From: an uncultured Prevotellaceae bacterium
GTDB taxonomy: Bacteria; Bacteroidota; Bacteroidia; Bacteroidales; Bacteroidaceae
Assembly (NCBI GenBank): GCA_947169245.1
Contig: CAMVPA010000027.1
Coordinates: forward strand, 1-46,391
Direction: 5' to 3'
DNA: 46,391 nt
Within the stretch, counting starts at the first letter, position 1; each line of letters opens with the position of its first letter. The position numbers and the translations under genes were made by a program. Under the pieces are notes generated by a model, which made no database searches, was not told the DNA's origin, and worked only from the letters and a program-made list of their open reading frames with translations. This document shows positions 8,404 through 15,222 of this stretch, piece after piece.

Positions 8404-9010
8404 GGACAAGTACTTAATTGTTGGCTTGGGAAACATCGGCCCAGACTATGAGTTGACCCGCCACAATACAGGATTCATGGTGTTGGACGCTTTTGCTAAG
8501 GCGTCCAATACTGTTTTTGAAGACCGCCGTTACGGCTTCGTCGGTGAGACCACGCTGAAGGGCCGCAAGGTGGTGCTTCTGAAGCCGTCGACCTTCATGA
8601 ACCTCAGCGGCAATGCCGTACGCTACTGGCTCAACAAGGAGAACATCGACCAGAGCCGTCTGCTCGTCGTCAGCGACGACGTGGCGCTGCCTTTGGGGCA
8701 GTTCCGACTGAAGGCTAGCGGCTCCAACGGTGGTCACAACGGCTTGGGACACATCCAGCAGCTCATCGGTCAGAACTACGCCCGTCTGCGCATGGGCATC
8801 GGCAACGACTATCCTGTGGGGGCGCAGATTGACCATGTGCTTGGACGTTTCCCGTCCGAAGAACTGGAGCAGCTGCAGCCCGCCATCGACACTGCCGTCG
8901 AGATCATCAAGAGCTTTGTGCTGGCTGGCATCGACATCACGATGAATCAGTTTAACAAATTGGGCAAGAGACCCGCCCCCTCCCTTGTAGGGCGGGGAGT
9001 AATTACCTAA
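8387..9010 (+). CDS. pth: peptidyl-tRNA hydrolase
   Basis: 207 aa with a probable TTG start; no ATG lies before the conserved YLIVGLGN segment. The alternatives are TTG at 8387 or TTG at 8402, and both fall in the heptamer array. Catalytic His26 lies in [10 protein letters not shown]. Substrate-binding segments [30 protein letters not shown] and GGHNGLGHI are intact. The enzyme recycles peptidyl-tRNA released from stalled ribosomes. The family normally ends near MNQFNK; here the reading frame continues for about 16 residues ([16 protein letters not shown]) through the left arm of a GC-rich inverted repeat. The stop at 9008-9010 abuts the next ATG. Confidence 0.93.
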   Translation: MIIDNLDKYLIVGLGNIGPDYELTRHNTGFMVLDAFAKASNTVFEDRRYGFVGETTLKGRKVVLLKPSTFMNLSGNAVRYWLNKENIDQSRLLVVSDDVALPLGQFRLKASGSNGGHNGLGHIQQLIGQNYARLRMGIGNDYPVGAQIDHVLGRFPSEELEQLQPAIDTAVEIIKSFVLAGIDITMNQFNKLGKRPAPSLVGRGVIT

Positions 9011-9092
9011 ATGCAGATGGAAAAGAATCATTCTGGGCATGTTCACTCTACTGTCCTCCCTGCAAGGGAGGGGGCGGGGGAGGGTCTTGCCC
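8962..9092. repeat. GC-rich inverted-repeat element at the pth / S4 gene junction
   Basis: The left arm (8962-8991, GGGCAAGAG followed by CCCGCCCCCTCCC) is repeated inverted at 9058-9092 with few changes (GGGAGGGGGCGGG, then CTTGCCC). The ~66-bp loop holds the pth stop and the ATG of the next gene. The left arm codes for the extra C-terminus of Pth and the right arm for the extra N-terminus of the S4 protein. Confidence 0.8.
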
Positions 9093-9496
9093 GTTTAGAC
9101 AAGTGGCTCTGGGCCTCGCGCATCTTCAAGACGCGCACCATTGCTGCCGACGCCTGCAAGAACGGGCGTGTGGCTGTCAACGACGTCAACGTCAAGCCGT
9201 CGCGCATGGTGAAGGTGGGCGATAAGATCAGTGTGCGCAAGCCGCCCGTCACCTATTCCTTCCGCATACTGAAGACCATCGAGCAGAGGGTAGGGGCGAA
9301 GCTATTGCCCGGCATCTACGAGAACATCACCATGCCCGACCAGTATGAGCTGCTGGAGATGAACCGCATCAGCGGCTTCGTCGACCGTCAGCGTGGTACG
9401 GGTCGTCCCACGAAGAAGGACCGCCGCGCCATGGACGCCTTCGTCGGCCCGGCCTTGGAGGCCGACTGGAGCTTCTTCGACGATGATGATGAATGA
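9011..9496 (+). CDS. S4-domain RNA-binding protein (Hsp15-like)
   Basis: 161 aa. From residue ~28 it matches the Hsp15/S4 family: RLDKWLWASRIFKTRTIAAD, then KNGRVAVNDVNVKPSRMVKVGDKIS, the S4 fold that binds structured rRNA or stalled 50S-tRNA complexes. The C-terminus is basic, then acidic (RPTKKDRRAMDAF ... FFDDDDE). Family members usually begin at the RLDKWLW segment. The extra N-terminus (VLPAREGAGEGLA) is translated from the right arm of the junction inverted repeat. The ATG follows the pth stop directly, so translation is probably coupled. Confidence 0.88.
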   Translation: MQMEKNHSGHVHSTVLPAREGAGEGLARLDKWLWASRIFKTRTIAADACKNGRVAVNDVNVKPSRMVKVGDKISVRKPPVTYSFRILKTIEQRVGAKLLPGIYENITMPDQYELLEMNRISGFVDRQRGTGRPTKKDRRAMDAFVGPALEADWSFFDDDDE

Positions 9497-9521
9497 TACA
9501 GAGACCGATAGAATAAGAAAT

Positions 9522-10640
9522 ATGAAGAAAGTACATCTGTTTGTAAACCTCCTGGCCGTACTGGTCATCGCTGCCCAGCTGACAGCCTGCTTGGGTGACG
9601 AAAGCCCCTACAATGCCGGTTTCTATTTCTCGAAACCGTCAAATGTACGTACAAATGTCTACGCTAACACTACCACCGACTCTCTGTTGATGGAGTGTTT
9701 CGGCAAATGGCATATTACCTCCGACACGCCTTCATCGTCATGGTGTACGCTCGACCTGATGAATGGTGTAGGCAACTCCATTTACTACTTTGGCGTCCAC
9801 TTTGGGCAGAACGATACTAATCAGTCGCGCCTGGCACAGTTCACCATCTACGATACGGAGCATCCCACCGAGGCTTATGCCTCATGGCAGTACCTGCAAT
9901 ATGCCACCCGTGGTGACGGTTCCTTTGGGTCGGCTGCACTGGTCAAGGGCATCACGTCGAACGATGGCTGGAGTGTCGCCATCAACTACGATGACAAGAA
10001 CCGTCCCGTTAAACTGTCGGTGAAGGGACCCGACAACAATGCCAGCTACACGATGGACTACAACGAGTCTGCTGGCACCGTGGCCGTCAATACAGGCAAT
10101 GGCTCCCTGACGGGCAGTATGGACAACGGCTACCAGACAGAACAGCTCATCGGCGTAGGCGACACCATCGGCTACGTGCCGCAGTACTATACCAACGGCA
10201 TACAGATATCGCCTACCTTCGCCTTCAATTATGTGGTCTCGTCCGTGCAGCGCACACAGGCTTATGCCTACCGTCTGGGTGGGCAGAGTCTGGAGCCTGA
10301 CAGCTTGCATAACGCCGACAGCCTCGTGTACTATAACCGCTGGAAACTCGACGCCAAGCCCAAGACGATAGAGCGTTACAAGTTGGAATACGGTCAGATG
10401 GACAATCGTTACCAGTCCGTTGATGTCAACCAGCTGCTGCTGGGCATGGACAAGTGTGACCCCCTGCAGCTCGTTGCCCTGTTCCGCTACTGTCGTAGCA
10501 CGAGCATCGTGACGCGTGCGACGAGCACCGACGGCAACATTGTTGTGACTACCGGACTGAACGACGACAAGAGCGTTCGCCGCATGGTTGTAGCCGACGG
10601 TCTGAAGGGCACTGAGGTTACTTACGACTTCACCTATTAA
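9522..10640 (+). CDS. Bacteroidales lipoprotein of unknown function
   Basis: 372 aa. I chose the start MKKVHLFVNLLAVLVIAA because it gives a proper type II signal peptide with lipobox QLTAC (Cys23). The open frame extends upstream but would overlap the S4 gene. The mature part is Asn-, Thr- and Tyr-rich and beta-like, with no enzyme motif. A segment YDDKNRPVKLSVKGPDN resembles the repeated D-x-x-R-P-x-K-L pattern of Bacteroidales DUF4595-like surface lipoproteins, but I cannot confirm the family. It lies 25 bp after the S4 gene and 9 bp before the antiporter, so it is likely in the same transcript. Confidence 0.8.
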   Translation: MKKVHLFVNLLAVLVIAAQLTACLGDESPYNAGFYFSKPSNVRTNVYANTTTDSLLMECFGKWHITSDTPSSSWCTLDLMNGVGNSIYYFGVHFGQNDTNQSRLAQFTIYDTEHPTEAYASWQYLQYATRGDGSFGSAALVKGITSNDGWSVAINYDDKNRPVKLSVKGPDNNASYTMDYNESAGTVAVNTGNGSLTGSMDNGYQTEQLIGVGDTIGYVPQYYTNGIQISPTFAFNYVVSSVQRTQAYAYRLGGQSLEPDSLHNADSLVYYNRWKLDAKPKTIERYKLEYGQMDNRYQSVDVNQLLLGMDKCDPLQLVALFRYCRSTSIVTRATSTDGNIVVTTGLNDDKSVRRMVVADGLKGTEVTYDFTY

Positions 10641-10649
10641 AAGATAGAT

Positions 10650-11606
10650 ATGTTACTGAACGCGTTGCTCATAATCGTCGGCATCGTCCTTGTTCTGAAG
10701 GGCGCCGACCTGCTGACCAAAGGCGGAGCCGACCTGGCCCGTCGCATGAACGTACCCGAGTTGGTGGTCGGACTGACCATCGTGGCTGCCGGCACGTCGG
10801 CACCAGAGCTGTTCGTCAGTCTCGTGTCGGCACTGAAGGGTACCCCCGACCTCGCCGTTGGCAACGTCGTGGGTTCCAACATCATGAACACACTGGTCAT
10901 CGTCGGCGTTACGGCCATGGTGGCCCCGATGGCCATCTCCCGCCAGACGGTGTTCAAGGACATGCCCTTCACCGTCGGTGCCTCCGCGCTTCTCATGGTC
11001 GTGGCCCTCGATGGCGTCCACAGCCTCAGTCTCTGGGGCAACACCATCAGCCGCCTCGACGGTGTCCTGCTGCTGCTGGGCTTCGCCGCCTTCATGTACT
11101 ACACGTTCAGCATGGCCCGTAAGGGCGAGGCCGAGGCTGTGGCCACCAAGCAGCCCGTCAGTGCGTGGCTCTGCGTCGTGCTGATGCTGGTCGGTCTGGC
11201 CATGCTTGTTGCCGGTTCCGAGCTGTTCGTGCAGAGCGCGTCCTCACTGGCTGCCGCCCTGGGTGTCAGCGAGAGCGTCATTGGCCTTACCATCGTTGCC
11301 GGCGGCACCAGCCTGCCCGAGCTGGCCACGAGCATCGTCGCCGCCCGCAAGGGACAGTCGGCCATGGCCATTGGCAACGTCATCGGTTCCAACGTGTTCA
11401 ACATCCTGCTCATTTTGGGACTCACCGCCACCGTCTGCCCCATGCAGATTGGCGGCATCACCATGGTCGACATGGCCATGATGGTCGTCTCGGTGGTCGT
11501 CCTGTGGTTCTTCTCCTACACCAAGCTGACGGTGGCCCGCTGGGAGGGTGCCGTCCTCACCGCCGCCTATCTGGCCTACCTTGGGTGGCTATTATATAAT
11601 GTATAA
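10650..11606 (+). CDS. calcium/sodium antiporter, CaCA family (YrbG-like)
   Basis: 318 aa, about ten membrane helices. The two diagnostic alpha repeats are present in inverted topology: GTSAPELFVSLVSALKG with VGNVVGSNIMN (residues ~50-85), and GGTSLPELATSIVAARKG with IGNVIGSNVFNI (residues ~220-255). These hold the Glu and Asn residues that bind the cations. The family exports Ca2+ in exchange for Na+ or H+ at the inner membrane. queF follows 6 bp downstream. Confidence 0.95.
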   Translation: MLLNALLIIVGIVLVLKGADLLTKGGADLARRMNVPELVVGLTIVAAGTSAPELFVSLVSALKGTPDLAVGNVVGSNIMNTLVIVGVTAMVAPMAISRQTVFKDMPFTVGASALLMVVALDGVHSLSLWGNTISRLDGVLLLLGFAAFMYYTFSMARKGEAEAVATKQPVSAWLCVVLMLVGLAMLVAGSELFVQSASSLAAALGVSESVIGLTIVAGGTSLPELATSIVAARKGQSAMAIGNVIGSNVFNILLILGLTATVCPMQIGGITMVDMAMMVVSVVVLWFFSYTKLTVARWEGAVLTAAYLAYLGWLLYNV

Positions 11607-11612
11607 ACGACT

Positions 11613-12077
11613 ATGACAACAAGAAAAGACGAAAACCTGCGTGCCCTGGGTCGCGAGACCGGCTATCTGAACACTTACACCCCCGAGGTGCTGGAGACCT
11701 TCGAGAACAAGCATCCCGACAACGACTACTGGGTGCAGTTCAACTGTCCTGAGTTCACCTCGCTCTGTCCTATCACCGGGCAGCCCGACTTCGCCGAGAT
11801 CAAGATCATGTATCTGCCCGCCGAGCGCATGGTCGAGTCGAAGAGTCTGAAGCTCTACCTCTTCTCCTTCCGCAATCACGGCGACTTCCACGAGGACTGC
11901 GTCAACATCATCATGAAAGACCTCGTCCGACTCATGGACCCCAAGTACATTGAGGTCACGGGCCTCTTCACCCCGCGTGGCGGCATCAGCATCTACCCTT
12001 TCGCTAACTACGGCCGTCCTGGTACCAAGTACGAGCAGATGGCTGAGCAGCGCCTGCTCAGTCACCAGATTCTCTAA
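11613..12077 (+). CDS. queF: NADPH-dependent preQ0 reductase
   Basis: 154 aa, the short unimodular (YkvM) type. Reduces 7-cyano-7-deazaguanine to preQ1 for queuosine in tRNA. The catalytic Cys52 lies in [13 protein letters not shown] with Asp59. The family segment [22 protein letters not shown] holds the substrate Glu and the NADPH-binding region, and the C-terminus has [16 protein letters not shown]. It is 6 bp after the antiporter. No other queuosine gene is present in the window. Confidence 0.96.
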   Translation: MTTRKDENLRALGRETGYLNTYTPEVLETFENKHPDNDYWVQFNCPEFTSLCPITGQPDFAEIKIMYLPAERMVESKSLKLYLFSFRNHGDFHEDCVNIIMKDLVRLMDPKYIEVTGLFTPRGGISIYPFANYGRPGTKYEQMAEQRLLSHQIL

Positions 12078-12160
12078 ATGGCCTCTTGAGGTTTTCTGAA
12101 CGGGAACGAGTTCGATCAAAGCTCAAGGACGTGATGAAGTGAGAGACTGTATTTTTTGTG

Positions 12161-12203
12161 AATTATAGGTTGACACGCTGACACAGCGTGTCAACCTATA
12201 ATT
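12161..12203. repeat. perfect 20-bp palindrome with 3-bp centre
   Basis: The left arm (12161-12180, AATTATAGGTTGACACGCTG) is repeated as an exact reverse complement at 12184-12203, with ACA between. It lies 84 bp after queF and is not followed by a T-run. It could be the queF 3'-end hairpin, a protein-binding site or a mobile palindromic element. From here to 12359 I see nothing else. Confidence 0.85.
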
Positions 12204-12359
12204 TAAAATTACAATATTGTCTGTGTCTCGGCATCGCCGCGCTTGCCCAGTTGGTAGCCGGCCGGCTACGTGCCCCCTCTCTTTCTTTCCGTCCCGTGCG
12301 CCGTCTTAACGTTGTTTGACATAACGTTTGTAAAAAAACGAATCATCGTTATTTTGCGC

Positions 12360-12367
12360 TACATTTG
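12360..12367 (+). promoter_or_regulatory. orphan -7 element
   Basis: TACATTTG, with an upstream T-rich region. The only reading frame just downstream is a 15-codon signal-peptide-like stub. Confidence 0.5.
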
Positions 12368-12411
12368 CAATCTATTACGATGGCAAATGTCAGACCTAAA
12401 ACAACGATACA

Positions 12412-12459
12412 ATGAAAAAAGTCTTACTACAATTATCCCTTTTGGTAGCACATAAGTGA
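12412..12459 (+). pseudogene. signal-peptide stub of a lost exported protein
   Basis: ATG at 12412 gives MKKVLLQLSLLVAHK and then a stop. The basic start and hydrophobic stretch look like the first half of a signal peptide that was cut off. With the promoter at 12360 this appears to be the 5' remnant of a deleted secreted-protein gene. It could also be a leader peptide or chance. Confidence 0.4.
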
Positions 12460-12511
12460 CGCATTTCGAACTTTTTACGCCCGAAACGATACGAGATTGC
12501 GGAAAAAGTTG

Positions 12512-12519
12512 TAACTTTG
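12512..12519 (+). promoter_or_regulatory. -7 element for the 12.7-13.3 kb gene pair
   Basis: TAACTTTG. It would give a long leader (about 170 nt) before the ATG at 12696. The leader contains two possible hairpins: CCAACATGC...GCATGATTGG near 12558-12580, and GCAATTCAAAC...GTTTGATTGC near 12621-12646. Confidence 0.55.
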
Positions 12520-12695
12520 CACGCGGAAGCGTGCGAGAACGGACGAAGCAGCGAGAGCCAACATGCTTGCATGATTGGCCGAGTCGCGCCGGACGAGGGC
12601 AAAGCCAACGGGCGGCGCCTCAGCAATTCAAACGAGTTTGATTGCGTTCGGCTTGCACCGTCTTTGCAGCGGTAATCATCAAATACGAAGCAGAT

Positions 12696-12827
12696 ATGAA
12701 CACAACGGACATTTTCAAGCGCTACGACAGCCCCGAGCAGTACGCCGAGGCGTTCCAGCAGATGATTGACGCCCGCGAGAGATGGCGCGAGCAGATTCGT
12801 GAACATTCAGCAGCAACAGCCAAATGA
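12696..12827 (+). CDS. small protein coupled to the DUF6169-like gene
   Basis: 43 aa, MNTTDIFKRYDSPEQYAEAF followed by a charged helix (QQMIDARERWREQIREH). No membrane or signal segment is visible. Its stop overlaps the next start (ATGA at 12824-12827), which indicates translational coupling. I do not recognise the family. The size and the coupling suggest a partner, an antitoxin-like protein or a small subunit for the 168-aa product. An open frame extends to 12642 but has no supporting start. Confidence 0.6.
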   Translation: MNTTDIFKRYDSPEQYAEAFQQMIDARERWREQIREHSAATAK

Positions 12828-13330
12828 CACTCTCTGCCGACAAGCTCAATCTTCGCTCGCCCTACCAGCTGGCGCAAATCAACGACATGACGTTCAGTTT
12901 CGTGACCGACAAGCAGATACACTACAACGTCGGTTTCTACAAAGACACGTATTTCATGGACGATGGCGCCTACCATTTCTTCATCGATAACAGCGAGCAC
13001 GAGCACGGCTCCTACGACCCGAAGATTCTCGACGTGGTGACTGTCATCCTCGAAGAGTTCTTCAACCAGGAGCCCACCGTCATGCTCTATATCTGCGACC
13101 CCACCGACAAGCGCCAGACCGCCCGCGACCGCCTCTACCACCTCTGGTTCTACGACTACGCCCGCAACCATGAGATGACGCTCTTCAGCGACAGCGTCAC
13201 TTTCAAGAACACGAAGTACTACGCCGGCATCCTCCTGCGCCATGACCACCCCCTGCACGACATGATTCTCGCCTACTATCAGGACTTCTTGAAACACGTG
13301 CCGGAGTTGTTCACCCCAAGAAATAAGTAA
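12824..13330 (+). CDS. DUF6169-like protein
   Basis: 168 aa, cytoplasmic, rich in aromatic residues and Asp. Recognisable blocks are FSFVTDKQIHYNVGFYKDTYF, LDVVTVILEEFF, VMLYICDPTDKRQTARDRLYHLWF and a C-terminal YYAGILLRHDHP. From memory this resembles the Bacteroidota family DUF6169, whose function is unknown and which often sits with a short upstream ORF in accessory regions. I am not certain of the family name. It is coupled to the 43-aa ORF. An 8-bp-stem hairpin (13327-13352, GTAAAATC...GATTTTAC) directly follows and may end the transcript. Confidence 0.7.
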   Translation: MTLSADKLNLRSPYQLAQINDMTFSFVTDKQIHYNVGFYKDTYFMDDGAYHFFIDNSEHEHGSYDPKILDVVTVILEEFFNQEPTVMLYICDPTDKRQTARDRLYHLWFYDYARNHEMTLFSDSVTFKNTKYYAGILLRHDHPLHDMILAYYQDFLKHVPELFTPRNK

Positions 13331-13352
13331 AATCCCCCCTGGTTGATTTTAC
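13327..13352. terminator. hairpin at the end of the DUF6169-like gene
   Basis: The 8-bp stem GTAAAATC/GATTTTAC encloses a 10-base loop and starts at the stop codon. No T-run follows, so the terminator role is uncertain. Confidence 0.35.
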
Positions 13353-13408
13353 AGATCGGGTGGATTTCCTTGATGTAGCGTTCAAAGGAGTCAGGGAGGC
13401 AAGGAGGG

Positions 13409-13480
13409 CTACTTGTCATCGTAATGCCCGTAGGCCGAAAGCACATCCACGTGAACCTCGGTCTCGAAAATGTCGTACAT
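13409..13480 (-). pseudogene. C-terminal fragment of a RelE/ParE-family toxin
   Basis: Reads MYDIFETEVHVDVLSAYGHYDDK and stop. This is the typical last strand and tail of RelE/ParE-type toxins (family tails have the form LYDIF...VLSAYGHYDDK). The ATG overlaps the antitoxin stop in TGATG style, but the N-terminal ~60-70 residues of a real toxin are missing, so the toxin gene has suffered an internal deletion that joins its 3' end to the antitoxin gene. Confidence 0.65.
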
Positions 13481-13734
13481 CAGCCAACCCTACTTAGAAA
13501 TTCGTCCAGCGTCTCATTAGGCAACATCTTGATTCCCTTCCCCTGCCGAATCTCTTCGCGAGCCTCATCAACGCGACGGAAGAACTCCTCTTTCGTCATT
13601 AATGTCAGGTCAGCCTTCTTCTTCTGTGCAGCCAACTTCTTCACGTACATCAAGACCTTGGCCATCAGCGTCTCGTCGTCGGCAATCTCGCCCATGGCGC
13701 GGAACAACTCCGCATTCATCTGTATTGCTGTCAT
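13480..13734 (-). CDS. antitoxin-like protein of a decayed toxin-antitoxin module
   Basis: 84 aa, mostly helical: MTAIQMNAELFRAMGEIADD and ETLMAKVLMYVKKLAAQKKK, then a tail TKEEFFRRVDEAREEIRQGK ending LDEFLSRVG. It resembles the short antitoxins that precede RelE/ParE toxins in Bacteroidales; a lone helical start with an extended toxin-wrapping tail is typical. The adjacent toxin is reduced to a fragment at 13409-13480, so the antitoxin is now probably an orphan. It could still neutralise a toxin encoded elsewhere. Confidence 0.65.
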   Translation of the reverse strand: MTAIQMNAELFRAMGEIADDETLMAKVLMYVKKLAAQKKKADLTLMTKEEFFRRVDEAREEIRQGKGIKMLPNETLDEFLSRVG

Positions 13735-14302
13735 AATCCTAACATATTTGATTACGGCGACAAGACATCACAAGCTATTGCAGAACGACAAAACCGCTCA
13801 ACCCTTCGCGGATGGTATAAGGTATTGATTATCAGGTGCTTGTTGTGAAGGGTTGTGTTTCTATGGGCTGATTCGCCCCCAAAGCGGTCTTAATACGAAG
13901 AATGTAGAAACGAATTGCCATAATTGCGCCTTAATTGGGGCTACCAATGTGGCCTTCGGATAGTCCATTAAGATATATTCGTGAATAAAATTACGCATAT
14001 GATGGTAATTCGTTCCTTTAGAATAAAGAAAGCCTTTGTTGTCTTTGGGACAACATCTGCGGTGGCCTCCCAGAAACGTCCCACGGCCTGGGACAAATCT
14101 GCGGCGGCCTCCCAGAAACGTCCCACGGCCTGGGACAAATTTGCAAGCGGCTCCTACGTCGCCGAGCGGTCTTTGATAAACAAGGCGTAGTCTTAAACCA
14201 TCAAGGCGTTGTCTTAAATAATATGCCTTTGTTGACTGTTCACCGTATGTCTCTGGCTGCCAGGTAGTTACTTCTTCTGTGAAGGGTTGGATGGAATAAC
14301 AC
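13735..14302. other. gene-poor stretch with short direct repeats
   Basis: No convincing gene. It holds two 42-bp tandem copies (14056-14139) and a 17-bp near-direct repeat, CAAGGCGTAGTCTTAAA at 14181-14197 with CAAGGCGTTGTCTTAAA at 14202-14218. A frame open from 13981 to 14190 translates the 42-bp repeat as a 14-aa duplication, but it starts with GTG and resembles nothing I know. Confidence 0.5.
14056..14139. repeat. two tandem 42-bp units with internal palindrome
   Basis: Units at 14056-14097 and 14098-14139 differ at one base. Each contains GTCCCACGGCCTGGGAC, whose ends are self-complementary (GTCCCA...TGGGAC). A related GTTGTC...GACAAC inverted repeat sits just before (14037-14053). Confidence 0.85.
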
Positions 14303-15073
14303 TTACTTCCTGTAGTATTCGTGTTCGCCGTCGCTGAAGCGGAGGACGAGGGAGTCGCGGCGCAGGCGCACGAATTCGGCGGTGTCGCTGCTCACCACGT
14401 GCTGCTGGCCCAGCGAGTCGCGGCGCGTCTCACTCAGTATGAGGCGTCCGTTGAGCAGGCGCCACTCGCGGTATCGCTTTGCCTCGGGGTATTCCACGGG
14501 GCTGCGGTCGTCGGTGGTGTTGCCCTGGCGGATGATGCCGATGGGCTGTGCCTGATGGTCGTTCTTCAGCTGGAAACCATATTCGCGGGGGTGCATCAGA
14601 CGGCGGCGGACACTGTCGGGCGCGTTCTTCAGGAAGTCCTGCTCCATGGACTTGTCAATGCCGGCCATCTTGCGCAGTCGGGGTGTCACCATGTAGCACC
14701 ACGAGCCCAGCATCTTGTCGATGTCGATGACCATCGTGGCCACGTGGCGAGTGGTGAGTAGGGTGTCTTGGCTGGTGCTGTCGGCAGGTGCCAGTACCAG
14801 CGCCATCTGGTCGCCAATCATGGCATGTCCGAAAACCTGCTGGTTGCGCGATGCTTCGAGTATGTCGAAGGTGTCGGGATCGCCGTTGATGTCGCGCAGC
14901 AGTACGAGGATGGTGTCGGTGCAGCCGTCGCAGGCCAGTCCGTAGACCATTCTGTCGTCCGACGGTTGTTCGGGGGCTATGGCCTCCTCCGTTGTCTCGG
15001 TCACCTCCTGTTTCTTGCCGCATGCTATGGCCAGCAGTGTAGCCACCAGTATGAAAATCGTTGTCTTTCTCAT
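14303..15073 (-). CDS. Bacteroidales lipoprotein of unknown function
   Basis: 256 aa. Signal peptide with lipobox LAIAC (Cys18), then an acidic linker (VTETTEEAIAPEQPSDD). The mature domain begins MVYGLACDGCTDTILVLLRD, and this CDGC pair could bind metal or form a disulfide. The C-terminal part (REWRLLNGRLILSETRRD ... FVRLRRDSLVLRFSDGEHEYYRK) resembles the lipocalin-like end of other Bacteroidales lipoproteins, but no named family is clear to me. It is monocistronic. Its promoter (15094-15101) is embedded in a heptamer-linked cassette shared with lptD. Confidence 0.78.
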   Translation of the reverse strand: MRKTTIFILVATLLAIACGKKQEVTETTEEAIAPEQPSDDRMVYGLACDGCTDTILVLLRDINGDPDTFDILEASRNQQVFGHAMIGDQMALVLAPADSTSQDTLLTTRHVATMVIDIDKMLGSWCYMVTPRLRKMAGIDKSMEQDFLKNAPDSVRRRLMHPREYGFQLKNDHQAQPIGIIRQGNTTDDRSPVEYPEAKRYREWRLLNGRLILSETRRDSLGQQHVVSSDTAEFVRLRRDSLVLRFSDGEHEYYRK

Positions 15074-15092
15074 GTCGTTGTCGTTTGATGTG

Positions 15093-15142
15093 GCAAAGGT
15101 ACAACAAAGAAATGAGAAATGAGAAATGAGAAATGAGAAATT
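15093..15142. repeat. GAGAAAT heptamer array carrying a promoter (copy 1)
   Basis: About four GAGAAAT units (15112-15141) next to a minus-strand TACCTTTG at 15094-15101. The 36 bp at 15093-15128 are identical, inverted, to 17633-17668 upstream of lptD. It lies between two divergent genes. Confidence 0.9.
15094..15101 (-). promoter_or_regulatory. -7 element for the 256-aa lipoprotein gene
   Basis: Minus-strand TACCTTTG, 20 bp upstream of the ATG at 15073. It is part of the duplicated array-promoter cassette. Confidence 0.75.
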
Positions 15143-15185
15143 ACAGAAAATTGCAAATAAATTTGCATTTTCGGTTGGTTTGTAC

Positions 15186-15193
15186 TACCTTTG
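15186..15193 (+). promoter_or_regulatory. promoter of the carboxyltransferase gene
   Basis: TACCTTTG, with TTTG 20 bp upstream (15162-15165) as a -33 candidate. The ATG at 15223 follows after 29 bp. Confidence 0.75.
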
Positions 15194-15222
15194 CACACTG
15201 TAAGTGTAACCAACTATACTCT

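Noticed and set aside
13981..14190. 69-aa open frame with a 14-aa repeat
   Set aside because: GTG start, no promoter or family match; the repeat is better described as tandem 42-bp DNA units.
15133..15222. 30-residue N-terminal extension of the carboxyltransferase
   Set aside because: It would place the start upstream of the TACCTTTG promoter element; the ATG at 15223 fits the family.
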